From the NCBI RefSeq assembly GCF_001552655.1, contig NZ_BCRP01000006.1, positions 62,001 through 126,000 of the forward strand: a stretch of DNA of 64,000 bases, given 5' to 3'. Below the pieces are notes generated by a model. It was not told where the DNA came from, searched no databases, and saw nothing but the letters and a program-made list of their open reading frames with translations. Below, piece after piece: positions 1-8,996 of this stretch; position 1 is the first letter of the stretch; the number at the start of each line of letters is the position of its first letter. The position numbers and the translations under genes were made by a program. This DNA comes from Alicyclobacillus kakegawensis NBRC 103104 (GTDB lineage: Bacteria; Bacillota; Bacilli; Alicyclobacillales; Alicyclobacillaceae).

Positions 1-515
1 CGGCGAGTCTCAACCTGCGCGCGGTTGCCCTGCACATGCTCGGTGACGCGGCGGCGTCCGCCGGCGTGATAGTGGGCGGGCTCCTCATCCTCGGCACCGG
101 CTGGTACTGGATAGATCCGGTTCTGAGCATCCTCATCGCGCTGTTTATTGGTTTTGGCGCGTGGCGGCTGGTTCGGCAAACCAGCGGCATCCTGATGGAA
201 GGAACGCCGAACGACGTCGACTTGGGGCAGGTGGTGGCCGAGATGCGGCGCGTCGACGGAGTCTACGACGTTCACGACGTGCACGTGTGGAGCATTTCCG
301 ACGGACGCAACGCGCTCTCCTGCCACGCGGTTGTGGACGGCGGCCTGACGATTGAGCAAAGTCAGGCCATCCTGCGGGAAATGGAAGACCGCTTGGTGCA
401 CCTGGGTATCGGCCACGTGACGATTCAGACGGAAGACCGCGGACACCCGCACGACGATTCGGTGCTCTGCGGGCAAGCGATCCCGACGCGACATCCCGAT
501 AAACATGTCGATTGA
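1..515 (+). CDS. Cation diffusion facilitator (CDF) family efflux protein, 3' part
   Basis: The reading frame is open from base 3 and the gene begins upstream of the window. The visible 170 residues start with NLRAVALHMLGDAAAS, which matches the CDF transmembrane segment that carries the HxxxD metal site (here HMLGD). Two hydrophobic helices follow (about residues 15-35 and 41-60). A cytoplasmic C-terminal ferredoxin-like domain then contains VDGVYDVHDVHVWSISDGR, the typical dimerisation and metal-sensing fold of CzcD/YiiP proteins. The family exports Zn2+, Co2+, Cd2+ or Fe2+ in exchange for protons. The metal cannot be told from this fragment. The C-terminal tail has several histidines (TRHPDKHVD). 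Confidence 0.93.
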   Translation, partial: ASLNLRAVALHMLGDAAASAGVIVGGLLILGTGWYWIDPVLSILIALFIGFGAWRLVRQTSGILMEGTPNDVDLGQVVAEMRRVDGVYDVHDVHVWSISDGRNALSCHAVVDGGLTIEQSQAILREMEDRLVHLGIGHVTIQTEDRGHPHDDSVLCGQAIPTRHPDKHVD

Positions 516-548
516 TGTCCGATTTGCCAACATCTCCGAAAATCAGGT

Positions 549-577
549 ACAACATGATCATCGGACTTCGGTATAAT
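549..577 (+). promoter_or_regulatory. Possible sigma-A promoter of the L,D-transpeptidase gene
   Basis: A perfect TATAAT -10 hexamer lies at 572-577, and a weak -35 (ACAACA, 549-554) sits 17 bases upstream. It is in the gap after the cation efflux gene and about 90 bases before the likely start of the lipoprotein gene. The -35 match is poor, so this rests on the -10 element and position. Confidence 0.4.
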
Positions 578-668
578 GGGGCGAACCACAGCATACGGGA
601 TCTAATGTTGTCGCGACAAAGTGTCCGGTCGGTATGCATCGAGACAGCGAGTGGGAAGGGTGAATGGC

Positions 669-1610
669 GTGCACGGGTCCAAGGTTTGGGCAGCATTGGC
701 TACCTGCATCCTGTTGACCGGCTGTGGTTCCGTTTCATGGCACTTGGCCGCGAAACCAACGGCTGAGCAAACTCAAGACCGCCAAGCTGTGGCCCAAGGA
801 ACGAACATCAAGAATTCGGCTGGAGACACCTCGAAAGGGGAGACCGCGACCGACGACACGTTGAGCGTCCGCCCAGCGGAAATCCAGTACCCAACCCTGC
901 ACTTGGGTGACGCGTCAAACGCGGTCGTCCGCCTGCAGCAGGTTTTGGCACGACTTGGCTATCTGCCGGTTGTCTGGAACGGAAAGGACACCGCCAATGA
1001 CGCCTATGGGGACGAACTCCTGGCACTCAAAGACCCGCCTCAAGGGACATGGGCATGGCGCTATTCGAACACCCCAACCGCCCTGCGCAGCCTGTGGGCT
1101 CCTGGCCGGTACAATGTCATGACGCAAGGAGCGGTGATGACTTTTGAAGAGGTGCACAATCTGACCATCGACGGCATCGCCGGCCCCCAGTTCTGGCAGG
1201 CGTTGATAGAGGCAGACATGAAAGACGAGAAGAGTCCATACCCGTACAGCTATGTGTACGTCAACAAAGACTTGCCGGAAGAGCTGACTTTGTGGGAGGA
1301 CGGGCAAACCATCCTGCATACCAAGGCCAACACGGGCGTCGCAGCTGCTCCGACACCGACCGGTACCTGGCCCGTCTACCTACGCCTGCGTTCACAAACC
1401 ATGACCGGCCGCAACCCTGACGGCAGCGTCTACAAGGACCCGGGTGTCCCTTACATCAGCTACTTCTACCAAGGCGACGCCGTGCACGGATTTGTTCGCC
1501 ACGATTACGGCTGGCCGCAGAGTGTCGGCTGCGTCGAGTTGCCCATCGACGCAGCCAAAACGGCCTGGGAACACATGCATTACGGCACCTTGGTCACCGT
1601 CGCCAACTGA
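669..1610 (+). CDS. L,D-transpeptidase (YkuD) lipoprotein with peptidoglycan-binding domain
   Basis: GTG 669 is chosen as start because a purine-rich RBS (gggaaggg) precedes it and the product then opens with a compact lipoprotein signal, lipobox LTGC with Cys19 lipidated. The frame is open further up, to GTG 621. Residues about 70-165 resemble a PG_binding_1 domain (LHLGDASNAVVRLQQVLARL) interrupted by an insert. The C-terminal half is a YkuD L,D-transpeptidase domain with His273 and the SVGC motif (Ser285, Cys288). Such enzymes form 3-3 peptidoglycan cross-links or attach proteins to the wall; in Bacillus they are often spore- or stationary-phase proteins. The 313-residue product would sit on the outer face of the membrane. 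It converges on the penicillin-binding protein gene, with 2 bases between the stops. Confidence 0.88.
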   Translation: MHGSKVWAALATCILLTGCGSVSWHLAAKPTAEQTQDRQAVAQGTNIKNSAGDTSKGETATDDTLSVRPAEIQYPTLHLGDASNAVVRLQQVLARLGYLPVVWNGKDTANDAYGDELLALKDPPQGTWAWRYSNTPTALRSLWAPGRYNVMTQGAVMTFEEVHNLTIDGIAGPQFWQALIEADMKDEKSPYPYSYVYVNKDLPEELTLWEDGQTILHTKANTGVAAAPTPTGTWPVYLRLRSQTMTGRNPDGSVYKDPGVPYISYFYQGDAVHGFVRHDYGWPQSVGCVELPIDAAKTAWEHMHYGTLVTVAN

Positions 1611-1612
1611 TG

Positions 1613-3658
1613 CTATCTCCCACCCAGCGCCTGCAGGAAATCCACCACCCTATGCACCGCCTCGTGGCTGCCCTGCTCATGCTGGGTGTGATCCAGCGCC
1701 ATAACGATGAGGTAGCTCGGCTTCGTCTCTCCCTTGCGCGTGGCGGCGGCCGCGAACCAGCCCCATTCATCGCCGCCCGCCTGCTTTTCGGCCGTGCCGG
1801 TCTTCCCCGCCACGGTCCAATCCGCGAGCCCAGCGGCCGCATGCGCGGTGCCCGTGCTGTCCGCCACCACGTGACCCAGATCTTGGAGGAGAATTTGCCG
1901 CGTCTTCTCACTCATGACCTGGCGCGCCAATACTTCCGGTTTGCCTTGGCTGACCGTCCTACCAGCCGCGTTCTTGACCTGCTGAATCAGGTACGGGCGC
2001 AGGACGTCGCCCTGGTTCCAAAACGAGGTATACATGCTGGCCAACTGCAGCGGGCTAACCAAAACCTGCCCCTGCCCGTAGGCGCTGTCCGCCAACTGCT
2101 CCTCGTTCTTGATCTGCTCCTTGTCGGCCACCTGCGACGCCCCCACCGCCAAGGGGAAAGGGAACGATTTACCGAAGCCAAACCGCTCCAGGCCGCTGGT
2201 GAACCGCTTCTCCCCGAGCGCCAATCCAACCTGCGCGAAGTAGATGTTATCCGACCAGACCAGAGCGCGCTCCAGGTTGACCGTGCCGTTTGGGTGCGGA
2301 ACCCGGCGGACGTAGTGGTTCCCCCAGGATTTGTCCTTCTGCCAGGTCAGGCGATTGGTGCCTGGAAACGTGGTGTTCGGCTGAATGGCGCCAGCGTCCA
2401 GGGCAACCGCGGCGACCAGCGGCTTCAGGGTCGATCCGGGCGGTATTGCGGACAACGCGCGGTCGACGAACGGCGGATCCTTAGCGTTCGTCAGTTTGTT
2501 CCACTGTTCGCTCGACACCCCGAGAGCCAATTCGTTGGGATTAAAGCCGGGTTGACTCACCATGGCCAACACCGCACCCGTCGCCGGGTCCAGCACCACG
2601 GCACTCCCGACCTGGCCCGCTAGAGCCGAGTCCAACGCCTTCTGTACCTTGGCGTCAATCGTCAGGCGCACGGTATCGCCCGCGACCGGTTGGCGCTCGG
2701 CAATCACCGCCCGCTCCTTGCCAGACGCGTCGGTAATCCAGATGCGCCCGCCCGGTTGTCCGCGCAGTTCATCCTCGAGGGAGCGCTCCAGTCCCTGCTG
2801 CCCAATCACATCAGAGGCGGTGTAGCCGGCCCGCTTCTTTGCCGCGGTGAGCTGCTGAGCTGTAATCGGCGCGACATACCCGGTCAGGTGCGCTGCGGCC
2901 TCCCCCAGCGGATAGACGCGCACCGGTGTCGGCGCATCGACAATCTCCACTCCCGGGATGGCCAACAGCTGCTTTTCCAGTCTCCGTTCCGTCGAATCGG
3001 GCAGCGTCCTCACCGGCACAAACAACCCCGGCTTGACCCAAGGCTGCTTCAGGTCCTGCTTCACCGTCGCGGCGTCCATCCCGAGCGCCTTGGCCAGCCG
3101 CTCGGCCGAATCGCGCTGCGTCTTGCCCGGCACCAATCCCACCTGTTTGGCCGCTTCGTTGTCCGCCAGCGGCTGCCCGTTGCGGTCGAGAATGTCCCCG
3201 CGCTGGGCCGGCTGGCTCTCCGCCCGCACCTTCCATCCCGGCCTCAGTTGTGGGAAGATCAGTTGCGGCGTCCAGTCGACACGCCAGCCATCGTCCTCCT
3301 TGACCAAACGCACATGATAAGTCTCTGTGAACGATCCGGCCGTCGTCGTCGACCACCTCCCGGTCACCCGGATGGTCACCGGCTGTTGACTGCTGTCCTG
3401 GTTGGTCTGGGCGGCCTTCAGCGACAGCCCGGTGGTGCCGATACCCTGCTCGATGGTCTGGTAGCGGCTGACGAAATCTCTTTCGGATATTTGCTTCTTG
3501 GCCGTGGCAGACAGCAGATTGTACATGTCCCGATAGTCTTGCTTTTGCCAATCCGTCAGATACTGTTTCAACACATCGTTAGGACTTGGCGGACGGCTGC
3601 AGGCCGCACACAAGAAAGCGAGTGCGGCAGGAGCCGTCCATCCGAGCCAGCGCCGCAC
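1613..3658 (-). CDS. Penicillin-binding transpeptidase, PBP3/MecA type with NTF2-like N-domain
   Basis: The 681-residue protein has the MecA/PbpC architecture. A hydrophobic N-terminus ends in a possible lipobox (FLCAAC, Cys20). An NTF2-like MecA_N domain spans about residues 25-135, a PBP dimerisation domain about 145-310, and the transpeptidase domain about 345-675. All three active-site motifs are intact: Ser409-TLK412, Ser469-Asp470-Asn471, and Lys619-Thr-Gly-Thr. It would cross-link peptidoglycan as a class B D,D-transpeptidase outside the cell. MecA-type proteins often have low beta-lactam affinity, but resistance cannot be inferred from sequence alone. ATG 3658 follows a gaggggg-like RBS. 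Confidence 0.92.
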   Translation of the reverse strand: MRRWLGWTAPAALAFLCAACSRPPSPNDVLKQYLTDWQKQDYRDMYNLLSATAKKQISERDFVSRYQTIEQGIGTTGLSLKAAQTNQDSSQQPVTIRVTGRWSTTTAGSFTETYHVRLVKEDDGWRVDWTPQLIFPQLRPGWKVRAESQPAQRGDILDRNGQPLADNEAAKQVGLVPGKTQRDSAERLAKALGMDAATVKQDLKQPWVKPGLFVPVRTLPDSTERRLEKQLLAIPGVEIVDAPTPVRVYPLGEAAAHLTGYVAPITAQQLTAAKKRAGYTASDVIGQQGLERSLEDELRGQPGGRIWITDASGKERAVIAERQPVAGDTVRLTIDAKVQKALDSALAGQVGSAVVLDPATGAVLAMVSQPGFNPNELALGVSSEQWNKLTNAKDPPFVDRALSAIPPGSTLKPLVAAVALDAGAIQPNTTFPGTNRLTWQKDKSWGNHYVRRVPHPNGTVNLERALVWSDNIYFAQVGLALGEKRFTSGLERFGFGKSFPFPLAVGASQVADKEQIKNEEQLADSAYGQGQVLVSPLQLASMYTSFWNQGDVLRPYLIQQVKNAAGRTVSQGKPEVLARQVMSEKTRQILLQDLGHVVADSTGTAHAAAGLADWTVAGKTGTAEKQAGGDEWGWFAAAATRKGETKPSYLIVMALDHTQHEQGSHEAVHRVVDFLQALGGR

Positions 3659-3739
3659 GACAGACCCTCCCCGTCCTCGCTATGTCGTCGCTTATTTTTC
3701 TCACTGCGGTTGCAAAGTCGCATGAAAGCGCGCGATACA

Positions 3740-4204
3740 TCACCGCGCGCTGAAGAACGGCACCGATTCCGCGCCGGCCATCCGAGCGTAGACGAACAAC
3801 TGGCCCTTGTGGTGGATCTCGTGGTCCAATGCGCTCGCCAAAAATACCGAGCCGGGGGCCGAGAACCTGAACACGGCCTGCCCGTCCACGGTGTTGGCCA
3901 AGTGCGCCGGGGTGAGGCTCTCCAGACGAGCCCGGGTTTTGGCGGTAAACTCGTCCAGGATGCGCCGCGCATCAGCCAGAGATTCCGCCTGGGGCTTTTC
4001 CCAACCAGGCTCAAAGCGCCCGTTGGCGACGCCGTCCACAAACTTGTACGCGGTACTGGCGATATGCATGACCAGCTCCGTGACGCTCATCGCTTTGTCC
4101 CACGGGCGAAAGTCCGCCTTGTCGTCGGGGATAGCCTGCAGCAATTTTGGCAACACCTGTCTATGGCTCCACCAGTGCTGGACAAACTGCTGGACATCGT
4201 TCAT
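3740..4204 (-). CDS. DinB/YfiT-like metal-dependent four-helix protein
   Basis: This 154-residue protein fits the DinB-like four-helix bundle. The usual three metal-binding histidines are present: His47 in ELVMHIAST, and His128 and His132 in DHEIHHKG. DinB family members include thiol transferases (for example bacillithiol-dependent YfiT/BstA-like enzymes) and uncharacterised stress proteins. A precise activity cannot be assigned. The gene stands alone on the minus strand between the PBP gene and the divergent aldo/keto reductase, with a gggagggataat RBS just before ATG 4204. Confidence 0.85.
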   Translation of the reverse strand: MNDVQQFVQHWWSHRQVLPKLLQAIPDDKADFRPWDKAMSVTELVMHIASTAYKFVDGVANGRFEPGWEKPQAESLADARRILDEFTAKTRARLESLTPAHLANTVDGQAVFRFSAPGSVFLASALDHEIHHKGQLFVYARMAGAESVPFFSAR

Positions 4205-4247
4205 AGATTATCCCTCCCACATGACCGCACGCAGCGGCCGCAATCTA

Positions 4248-4266
4248 CCGCAATCTACGGTATACT
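4248..4266 (+). promoter_or_regulatory. Weak promoter-like -10 region before the aldo/keto reductase gene
   Basis: TATACT at 4261-4266 resembles a sigma-A -10 hexamer and lies about 110 bases before the reductase start. No convincing -35 is seen. A tandem 10-base repeat (CCGCAATCTA at 4238-4247 and 4248-4257) occupies the place where one would lie, which might be a regulator site or chance. Confidence 0.25.
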
Positions 4267-4378
4267 CGGTTCAGGCGGCGGCACCGGCGGAAAAAGCAGA
4301 AGAAGCGGTATCCGTAGAGATGAATTCGCCAACGGGAAGAGTTCTCCTGTCAAGCGAACACATAAGGAGGTGCGCGTC

Positions 4379-5293
4379 TTGCGCCAAAACCGGCTCGGCC
4401 AGAGCGACCTGTTCGTCAGCGAAATCGGCCTGGGCTGCATGTCCTTGGGAACGGAACCTGCGCGGGCCATCCGGATGATTCACGCTGCCCTTGAGCGGGG
4501 CGTCAACTTTCTCGACACAGCCGATTTGTACGGCCAGGGGCTGAACGAGGAACTGGTCGGCAAGGCGATTGCCGGCCGACGCCAACAGGTCATTCTCGCG
4601 ACCAAGGTCGGCAACCACTGGCATCCGGGGCAACCGGGATGGCTCTGGGACCCCTCGAAGGCGTACATTCTGCAGGCGGTCAAAGACAGCCTGCGCCGCC
4701 TCGGCACTGACTACATCGACCTCTATCAACTGCACGGCGGGACCATCGACGACCCTATCGACGAAACCATCGAGGCGTTCGAACAACTCCGCCAAGAAGG
4801 GGTCATCCGCTATTACGGCATCTCGTCCATCCGTCCCAACGTGATTCGTGAATACGTCCAGCGGTCGAACATTGTCAGCGTCATGATGCAGTACAGCCTG
4901 CTCGACCGCCGCCCTGAGGAATCGGTTCTCTCCTTGCTCCACCAACACAACATCAGCGTCATCGCGCGCGGTCCGCTGGCAGGTGGCCTGTTGACCCAAA
5001 ACGGCGTACGGAACATCCCGGGTGACGGCTACGTCGACTGGCCGGCACCGGAACTGGCAGACGCTCTGCAGCGGCTGACCGACTACGCGAACACGAGCGG
5101 CCTTTCGCTCACCACGCTGGCCCTGCGCTATCCGCTGGCGCATCCGGCCGTGGCGACGGTCATCCCCGGAGCCAGCCGGATGGAGCAGCTGATTGAGAAT
5201 CTGGATGCGCGGACGGCGCCGCCCCTGACACGCGAGCAGGTGAACGCACTGCGGCGCATCACCCGGGCGAATGTGTATGCTCAGCACCGTTGA
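4379..5293 (+). CDS. Aldo/keto reductase
   Basis: TTG 4379 is taken as start because AAGGAGG (4364-4370) lies 8 bases upstream. The overlapping in-frame GTG at 4370 is too close to that RBS, and the long open frame further upstream has no family similarity. The 304-residue product is a TIM-barrel aldo/keto reductase with catalytic Asp46, Tyr51, Lys76 and the LYQLHGG histidine. It ends in the family's C-terminal HPAVATVIPGAS and EQLIENLDA signatures. It would reduce aldehydes or ketones with NADPH in the cytosol. The size and the DTADLYGQG motif resemble the YhdN/YajO group. The 3' end overlaps the end of ribokinase by 35 bases. Confidence 0.93.
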   Translation: MRQNRLGQSDLFVSEIGLGCMSLGTEPARAIRMIHAALERGVNFLDTADLYGQGLNEELVGKAIAGRRQQVILATKVGNHWHPGQPGWLWDPSKAYILQAVKDSLRRLGTDYIDLYQLHGGTIDDPIDETIEAFEQLRQEGVIRYYGISSIRPNVIREYVQRSNIVSVMMQYSLLDRRPEESVLSLLHQHNISVIARGPLAGGLLTQNGVRNIPGDGYVDWPAPELADALQRLTDYANTSGLSLTTLALRYPLAHPAVATVIPGASRMEQLIENLDARTAPPLTREQVNALRRITRANVYAQHR

Positions 5294-6206
5294 CCTGGCC
5301 GAGAAACGATTCGATTTCAGCCCGCTCCGGGATGGATTGCTGCGCCCCCGCGCGAGTCACCGTGAGGGCCGCAGCGGCGCTGGCAAAGCGCAGCGCCCGC
5401 GGCAGGTCAGAAGCAGCCTCCCAGACTGCGGCCAAGGCGCCGATAAAGGTGTCCCCGGCCGCGGTGGTATCCACCACCTCGACCGAAAATGCGGGCACCC
5501 GCAGGCTGCGACCGGACTGGTCCTGGTACACGAGTCCGTTCGATCCGAGCGTCAACACGACGCCCCCGCAGCCTTCGCCGAGCAAGCGCTGGCAAGCGGT
5601 TTCAGCCCGCTCCGGGGTATCGACCTGGATACCCGTTATGACCTGGGCCTCAACCTCGTTGACCACCAGGACGTCCACCATGCAGAGAGTGTCCCGCCCC
5701 ACCTTGCGGGCGGGTGCCGGATTCAGGAACACCTGCTTGCCGAGTCGGCGCGCCCACTGCAGCGCAGACTGGGTCACCGACCACGGGATTTCGTTTTGCA
5801 ACAGTACGGCGTCCACATCCTGCAGGCCGGGCGCAGCGGCTTCGACATCCGCCGCCGTCAACCCGCCATTGGCCCCGGCGGAGAGGATGATGTTGTTTTC
5901 ACCGCTGCTTGCGACCGTGATGAACGCCAATCCGGATGGCCCGGACTTATGCGCCACCCAGCGCGTGTCCACGCCGAAGCCCTGCAGGGCGCTGAGCAAC
6001 TGGAGGCCAAAGGCGTCGTCCCCGACCGCGCCCACCATGCGCACCTGGGCGCCGGCGCGGGCGGCCGCGACCGCCTGGTTGGCCCCCTTTCCGCCGGGAC
6101 TGTAGGCGGTGCCCAGGCCGTGTATGGTTTCGCCCGGCTGGGGGTGGCGCTCAACCCGGTTGACCACGTCCATATTGATGCTGCCCACAACAGCGAGCTT
6201 GCGCAT
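5259..6206 (-). CDS. rbsK: Ribokinase (PfkB family sugar kinase)
   Basis: ATG 6206 is preferred over GTG 6215, which is jammed against the RBS-like aaaggggc. The 315-residue product has the PfkB N-terminal signature SPGGKGANQAVAAARAG (the ribokinase GGKGANQA motif) and the C-terminal VDTTAAGDTFIGALA, whose Asp is the catalytic base. It would phosphorylate D-ribose to ribose 5-phosphate using ATP. A related kinase substrate such as deoxyribose cannot be excluded. No ribose transporter or rbsD is adjacent. The 3' end overlaps the convergent aldo/keto reductase by 35 bases. Confidence 0.88.
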   Translation of the reverse strand: MRKLAVVGSINMDVVNRVERHPQPGETIHGLGTAYSPGGKGANQAVAAARAGAQVRMVGAVGDDAFGLQLLSALQGFGVDTRWVAHKSGPSGLAFITVASSGENNIILSAGANGGLTAADVEAAAPGLQDVDAVLLQNEIPWSVTQSALQWARRLGKQVFLNPAPARKVGRDTLCMVDVLVVNEVEAQVITGIQVDTPERAETACQRLLGEGCGGVVLTLGSNGLVYQDQSGRSLRVPAFSVEVVDTTAAGDTFIGALAAVWEAASDLPRALRFASAAAALTVTRAGAQQSIPERAEIESFLGQVNGAEHTHSPG

Positions 6207-6311
6207 CCGTGTCACGCCCCTTTCGGCTGTCGCATGAGGCCGCGCCCATAGTATACCAAATCTTCACAGTGCCGGTTCGCGCCGGTGCACCAGGAAGGAG
6301 ACGAAGCGGAT

Positions 6312-6851
6312 ATGCCAACGCCAGCGATTGTATACTGGACACAGCTCACACACGGGCAATGGACGTTCCACCTTGCCGCGACGCCGCGAGGGCTGTGCTG
6401 CATCACACTGCCCAATGAGACGTTGGCCGACCTGGAGGCCTGGGTGACCCGGCGAATGCCGGGAACCGCCCTGGAACGGGACGATGACCGGCTTGAGAAT
6501 TCCCGCCGGCAGATCGCAGAATACTTACAGGGCCAACGGCGGTCGTTCTCCCTGCCGCTGGACGTCATCGGCACCGATTTTCAACGCCAGGTGTGGCGCC
6601 AGTTGGCCGAGATCCCCTACGGGCGTACATGTTCGTATCGAGATTTGGCGGCCGCCGTCGGCAGGCCCAAGGCGGTGCGGGCGGTGGGGATGGCCAACCA
6701 CGCCAACCCCTTGCCGCTTGTCATTCCCTGCCACCGCGTCATCGGCGCCGACGGCAGCCTGGTCGGCTATGGAGGCGGTCTGGAGATGAAAGAGACATTG
6801 CTGCGCCTGGAAGGTGCGTGGCCCGTAGCGAGAGATGGAGATCAAAGCTAG
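6312..6851 (+). CDS. ogt: Methylated-DNA--protein-cysteine S-methyltransferase
   Basis: ATG 6312 follows AGGAAGGAG (6292-6300) at good spacing. The open frame continues upstream to 6285 but that codon has no RBS. The 179-residue protein carries the alkyl-acceptor motif IPCHRV with Cys140, the helix-turn-helix DNA-binding segment (GRTCSYRDLAAAVGRPKAVRAVG), and the GYGGGLEMKETLLRLEG tail of Ogt proteins. It repairs O6-alkylguanine and O4-alkylthymine by irreversible transfer of the alkyl group to the cysteine. It converges on pstA; 115 bases separate the two. Confidence 0.94.
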   Translation: MPTPAIVYWTQLTHGQWTFHLAATPRGLCCITLPNETLADLEAWVTRRMPGTALERDDDRLENSRRQIAEYLQGQRRSFSLPLDVIGTDFQRQVWRQLAEIPYGRTCSYRDLAAAVGRPKAVRAVGMANHANPLPLVIPCHRVIGADGSLVGYGGGLEMKETLLRLEGAWPVARDGDQS

Positions 6852-6966
6852 GAGGCAGTCTCAACCGGGTACTCTGGGGCCAGCGCGCCAAACAGCTGAA
6901 AGTCCGGGTGGCTGGTGAAGCTGTTGACCGACATGGCCTGCTCCCTCCAGGCCCCGCCTGTCGAAG

Positions 6967-7878
6967 CTACAGGTGGCTTTTCGCTCCGCCTCCCCAGCGG
7001 CGCACCAGCATCCGAACGAGGATGTGGATGCACAGGATGACTACCAGCAACAGGAAAGCGGCGCTGTACGCAAGCGCATGCGCCTCCGGGTACGGCTGCT
7101 CAATGTACGTCCAAACCACATACGTCAGGTAGCCCACCTGGCTGTGCGTCAAATGCCAATCCGGGTTGTACGCTGACCAGCCGGCGGTGTAGAGAAGCGG
7201 AGCGGTCTCGCCCAACGCCACCGCAATCGACGTCAACACCCCGGTCGCGATGCCCCCGGCGGCCGGACGCCAAACGACGCGACTGACCGCTTGAAACCGG
7301 GTCAACCCGAGGGCCCAGGCCCCTTCGCGCAGGCTCCAGGGCACCTGCCGCAAGGTGGATTCGGTGCTGCTGACAATATAGGGAAGCATGATAATGAGCA
7401 GGGCAATCCCGGCCGCGAGGGCCGAGAACCCCCAGCCCAGCCCCAGCACGAGCAACAAGTAGATAAAATAGCCGACGACAATGGACGGCACGCCGGAAAG
7501 CACCTCCGTCCAAAAACGCACCGTGCGCGCCCAACCCGAACGGGCGAACTCGGACAGGTAGACGCCCCCCAAGATGCCGACAGGGGCCGCCATGACGATG
7601 GCAATGCCGACAATCCACAGGGTTCCCAGGATGGCATTCTGGAGCCCGCCTGCGATGCCATGAGTGACTGTAGTGAGCATATCCCAGCGAAACGAGGTGA
7701 CCCCTTTCATGACCACGGTCACCAGCAGGTCGAGCAGGGCAGAGACCACCAGTCCAGCGCAGGCCCAAGCCAGCCCCCAGCCGAAATAGGAAGACAGGCG
7801 ACGGCGCCTTGGCAGGCCCACGCTCCGGTCCTTTCCAGTCGAAAAGACGACTGCCGTCTCCGGAGATTTTACCGACAT
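6967..7878 (-). CDS. pstA: Phosphate ABC transporter permease PstA
   Basis: ATG 7878 shares its A with the pstC stop (TGATG), which indicates translational coupling; a ggtgaggg RBS lies inside the end of pstC. The 303-residue integral membrane protein has about six helices and the PstA EAA-loop region (SLREGAWALGLTRFQAVSRVV). PstA and PstC form the channel of the high-affinity phosphate importer PstSCAB. It is the last gene of the run. No phoU follows in this window. Confidence 0.95.
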   Translation of the reverse strand: MSVKSPETAVVFSTGKDRSVGLPRRRRLSSYFGWGLAWACAGLVVSALLDLLVTVVMKGVTSFRWDMLTTVTHGIAGGLQNAILGTLWIVGIAIVMAAPVGILGGVYLSEFARSGWARTVRFWTEVLSGVPSIVVGYFIYLLLVLGLGWGFSALAAGIALLIIMLPYIVSSTESTLRQVPWSLREGAWALGLTRFQAVSRVVWRPAAGGIATGVLTSIAVALGETAPLLYTAGWSAYNPDWHLTHSQVGYLTYVVWTYIEQPYPEAHALAYSAAFLLLVVILCIHILVRMLVRRWGGGAKSHL

Positions 7879-8882
7879 CACACCCTCACCCCCCGTGCAC
7901 CGGCGGTCCACCCTACGCGGTGCACCAGCAGACGCGCCACCAGGTTGGTCACCACGGTGAGCACCAGCAGCAGCGCCGCCAGTTCCGCCAACGCGTGCAC
8001 CGCCATGTGCGAGGCGTCCGTGAGCGCGCTGTCCAACTGGTTGGCAATCACCGCCGCCATCGTGGATATCGGGCTGTATAGGTTCTGCGGCAACTGATTG
8101 AGCGCACTGCCTCCCACCATCAGGACCGCCATCGTCTCTCCCATAGCCCGGCCCCAGCCCAGGGCGACGGCGCCAATCAGACCTTCACGGACAATGGGGA
8201 GACAGACATGGCGCAGCACTTCCCAGCTGGTCAGGCCAAGCCCAATTCCGCCTTCACGGTACAGCCGCGGCACCTGCATCAGCAGGTCGCGGACCGCCGC
8301 CGTGATGATGGGCGTAATCATCAGTGCCAACACAAGCCCGCTTGTCAGTAGACCCAGACCCGTGCCGGCAGATCCGCCCAAGAACGGTACCCAGCCAAAC
8401 AAATGGGCGATTCCTGGACCCAGTTGGCTCCCCACCCAGGGTGCGAGCACGAGAATGCCCCACAAGCCAAACACGACCGACGGGATCCCTGCCAGCAGCT
8501 CCACCAGGAATGAGAGCAAGGATTGCAGGGGACCGCGCACCTGGTAGGCCAGCACCGCCGCCGTCAACACCGAGACGGGGACCGCAATCACCAGGGCAAT
8601 GGCCGACGACGCCAAGGTGCCCACCAAAAAGACCAGAGCCCCATAACTGGCCCCGGCCGGCGCCCGCACCCCGCCGTGCACCGATATCGCTCCGTACAGA
8701 TTCCCCAGGTTCCAGGTGATGTCGGTGATGAACCGCCAGCCCATGTACCGGATGCTCGGCATAGCGCCCGCCACCACCACCGCCAGGATGGCGGCCAACA
8801 CCACCAGCGGCATGGCCGAACAAACCGCGGCCACGCCCCGAAAACCGATATCTGCCCAGCGCGAGGCTCGCCTCTGCGACAT
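7878..8882 (-). CDS. pstC: Phosphate ABC transporter permease PstC
   Basis: ATG 8882 is chosen because ggggggag lies about 9 bases upstream; the open frame reaches 8915 but those codons precede the RBS. The 334-residue product has the PstC pattern: an N-terminal helix, an extracellular segment with GWRFITDITWNLGN, then the permease core with LVELLAGIPSVVFGLWG and the EAA loop (LYREGGIGLGLTSWEVLRHV). It pairs with PstA in the phosphate importer and is coupled to pstA by a 1-base overlap. It lies 114 bases downstream of pstS. Confidence 0.95.
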   Translation of the reverse strand: MSQRRASRWADIGFRGVAAVCSAMPLVVLAAILAVVVAGAMPSIRYMGWRFITDITWNLGNLYGAISVHGGVRAPAGASYGALVFLVGTLASSAIALVIAVPVSVLTAAVLAYQVRGPLQSLLSFLVELLAGIPSVVFGLWGILVLAPWVGSQLGPGIAHLFGWVPFLGGSAGTGLGLLTSGLVLALMITPIITAAVRDLLMQVPRLYREGGIGLGLTSWEVLRHVCLPIVREGLIGAVALGWGRAMGETMAVLMVGGSALNQLPQNLYSPISTMAAVIANQLDSALTDASHMAVHALAELAALLLVLTVVTNLVARLLVHRVGWTAGARGVRV

Positions 8883-8996
8883 CACATGCATCTCCCCCCG
8901 TTTGCGCTGGCTCATGGAGCCCTTCTGTGTCTGCGACTGGCCTAGGACGGGCAGCCCGCCTCGCGCGCGGCGCCCGTCCCCTGCAGTGCGTCCAAA

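Noticed and set aside
2690-4378. Long plus-strand open frame joined to the aldo/keto reductase
   Set aside because: It is the shadow of the PBP and DinB genes on the minus strand. The reductase has its own RBS and start at 4379.
6848-7033. Small minus-strand open frame after ogt
   Set aside because: It overlaps the end of pstA, has no RBS and no recognisable protein features.
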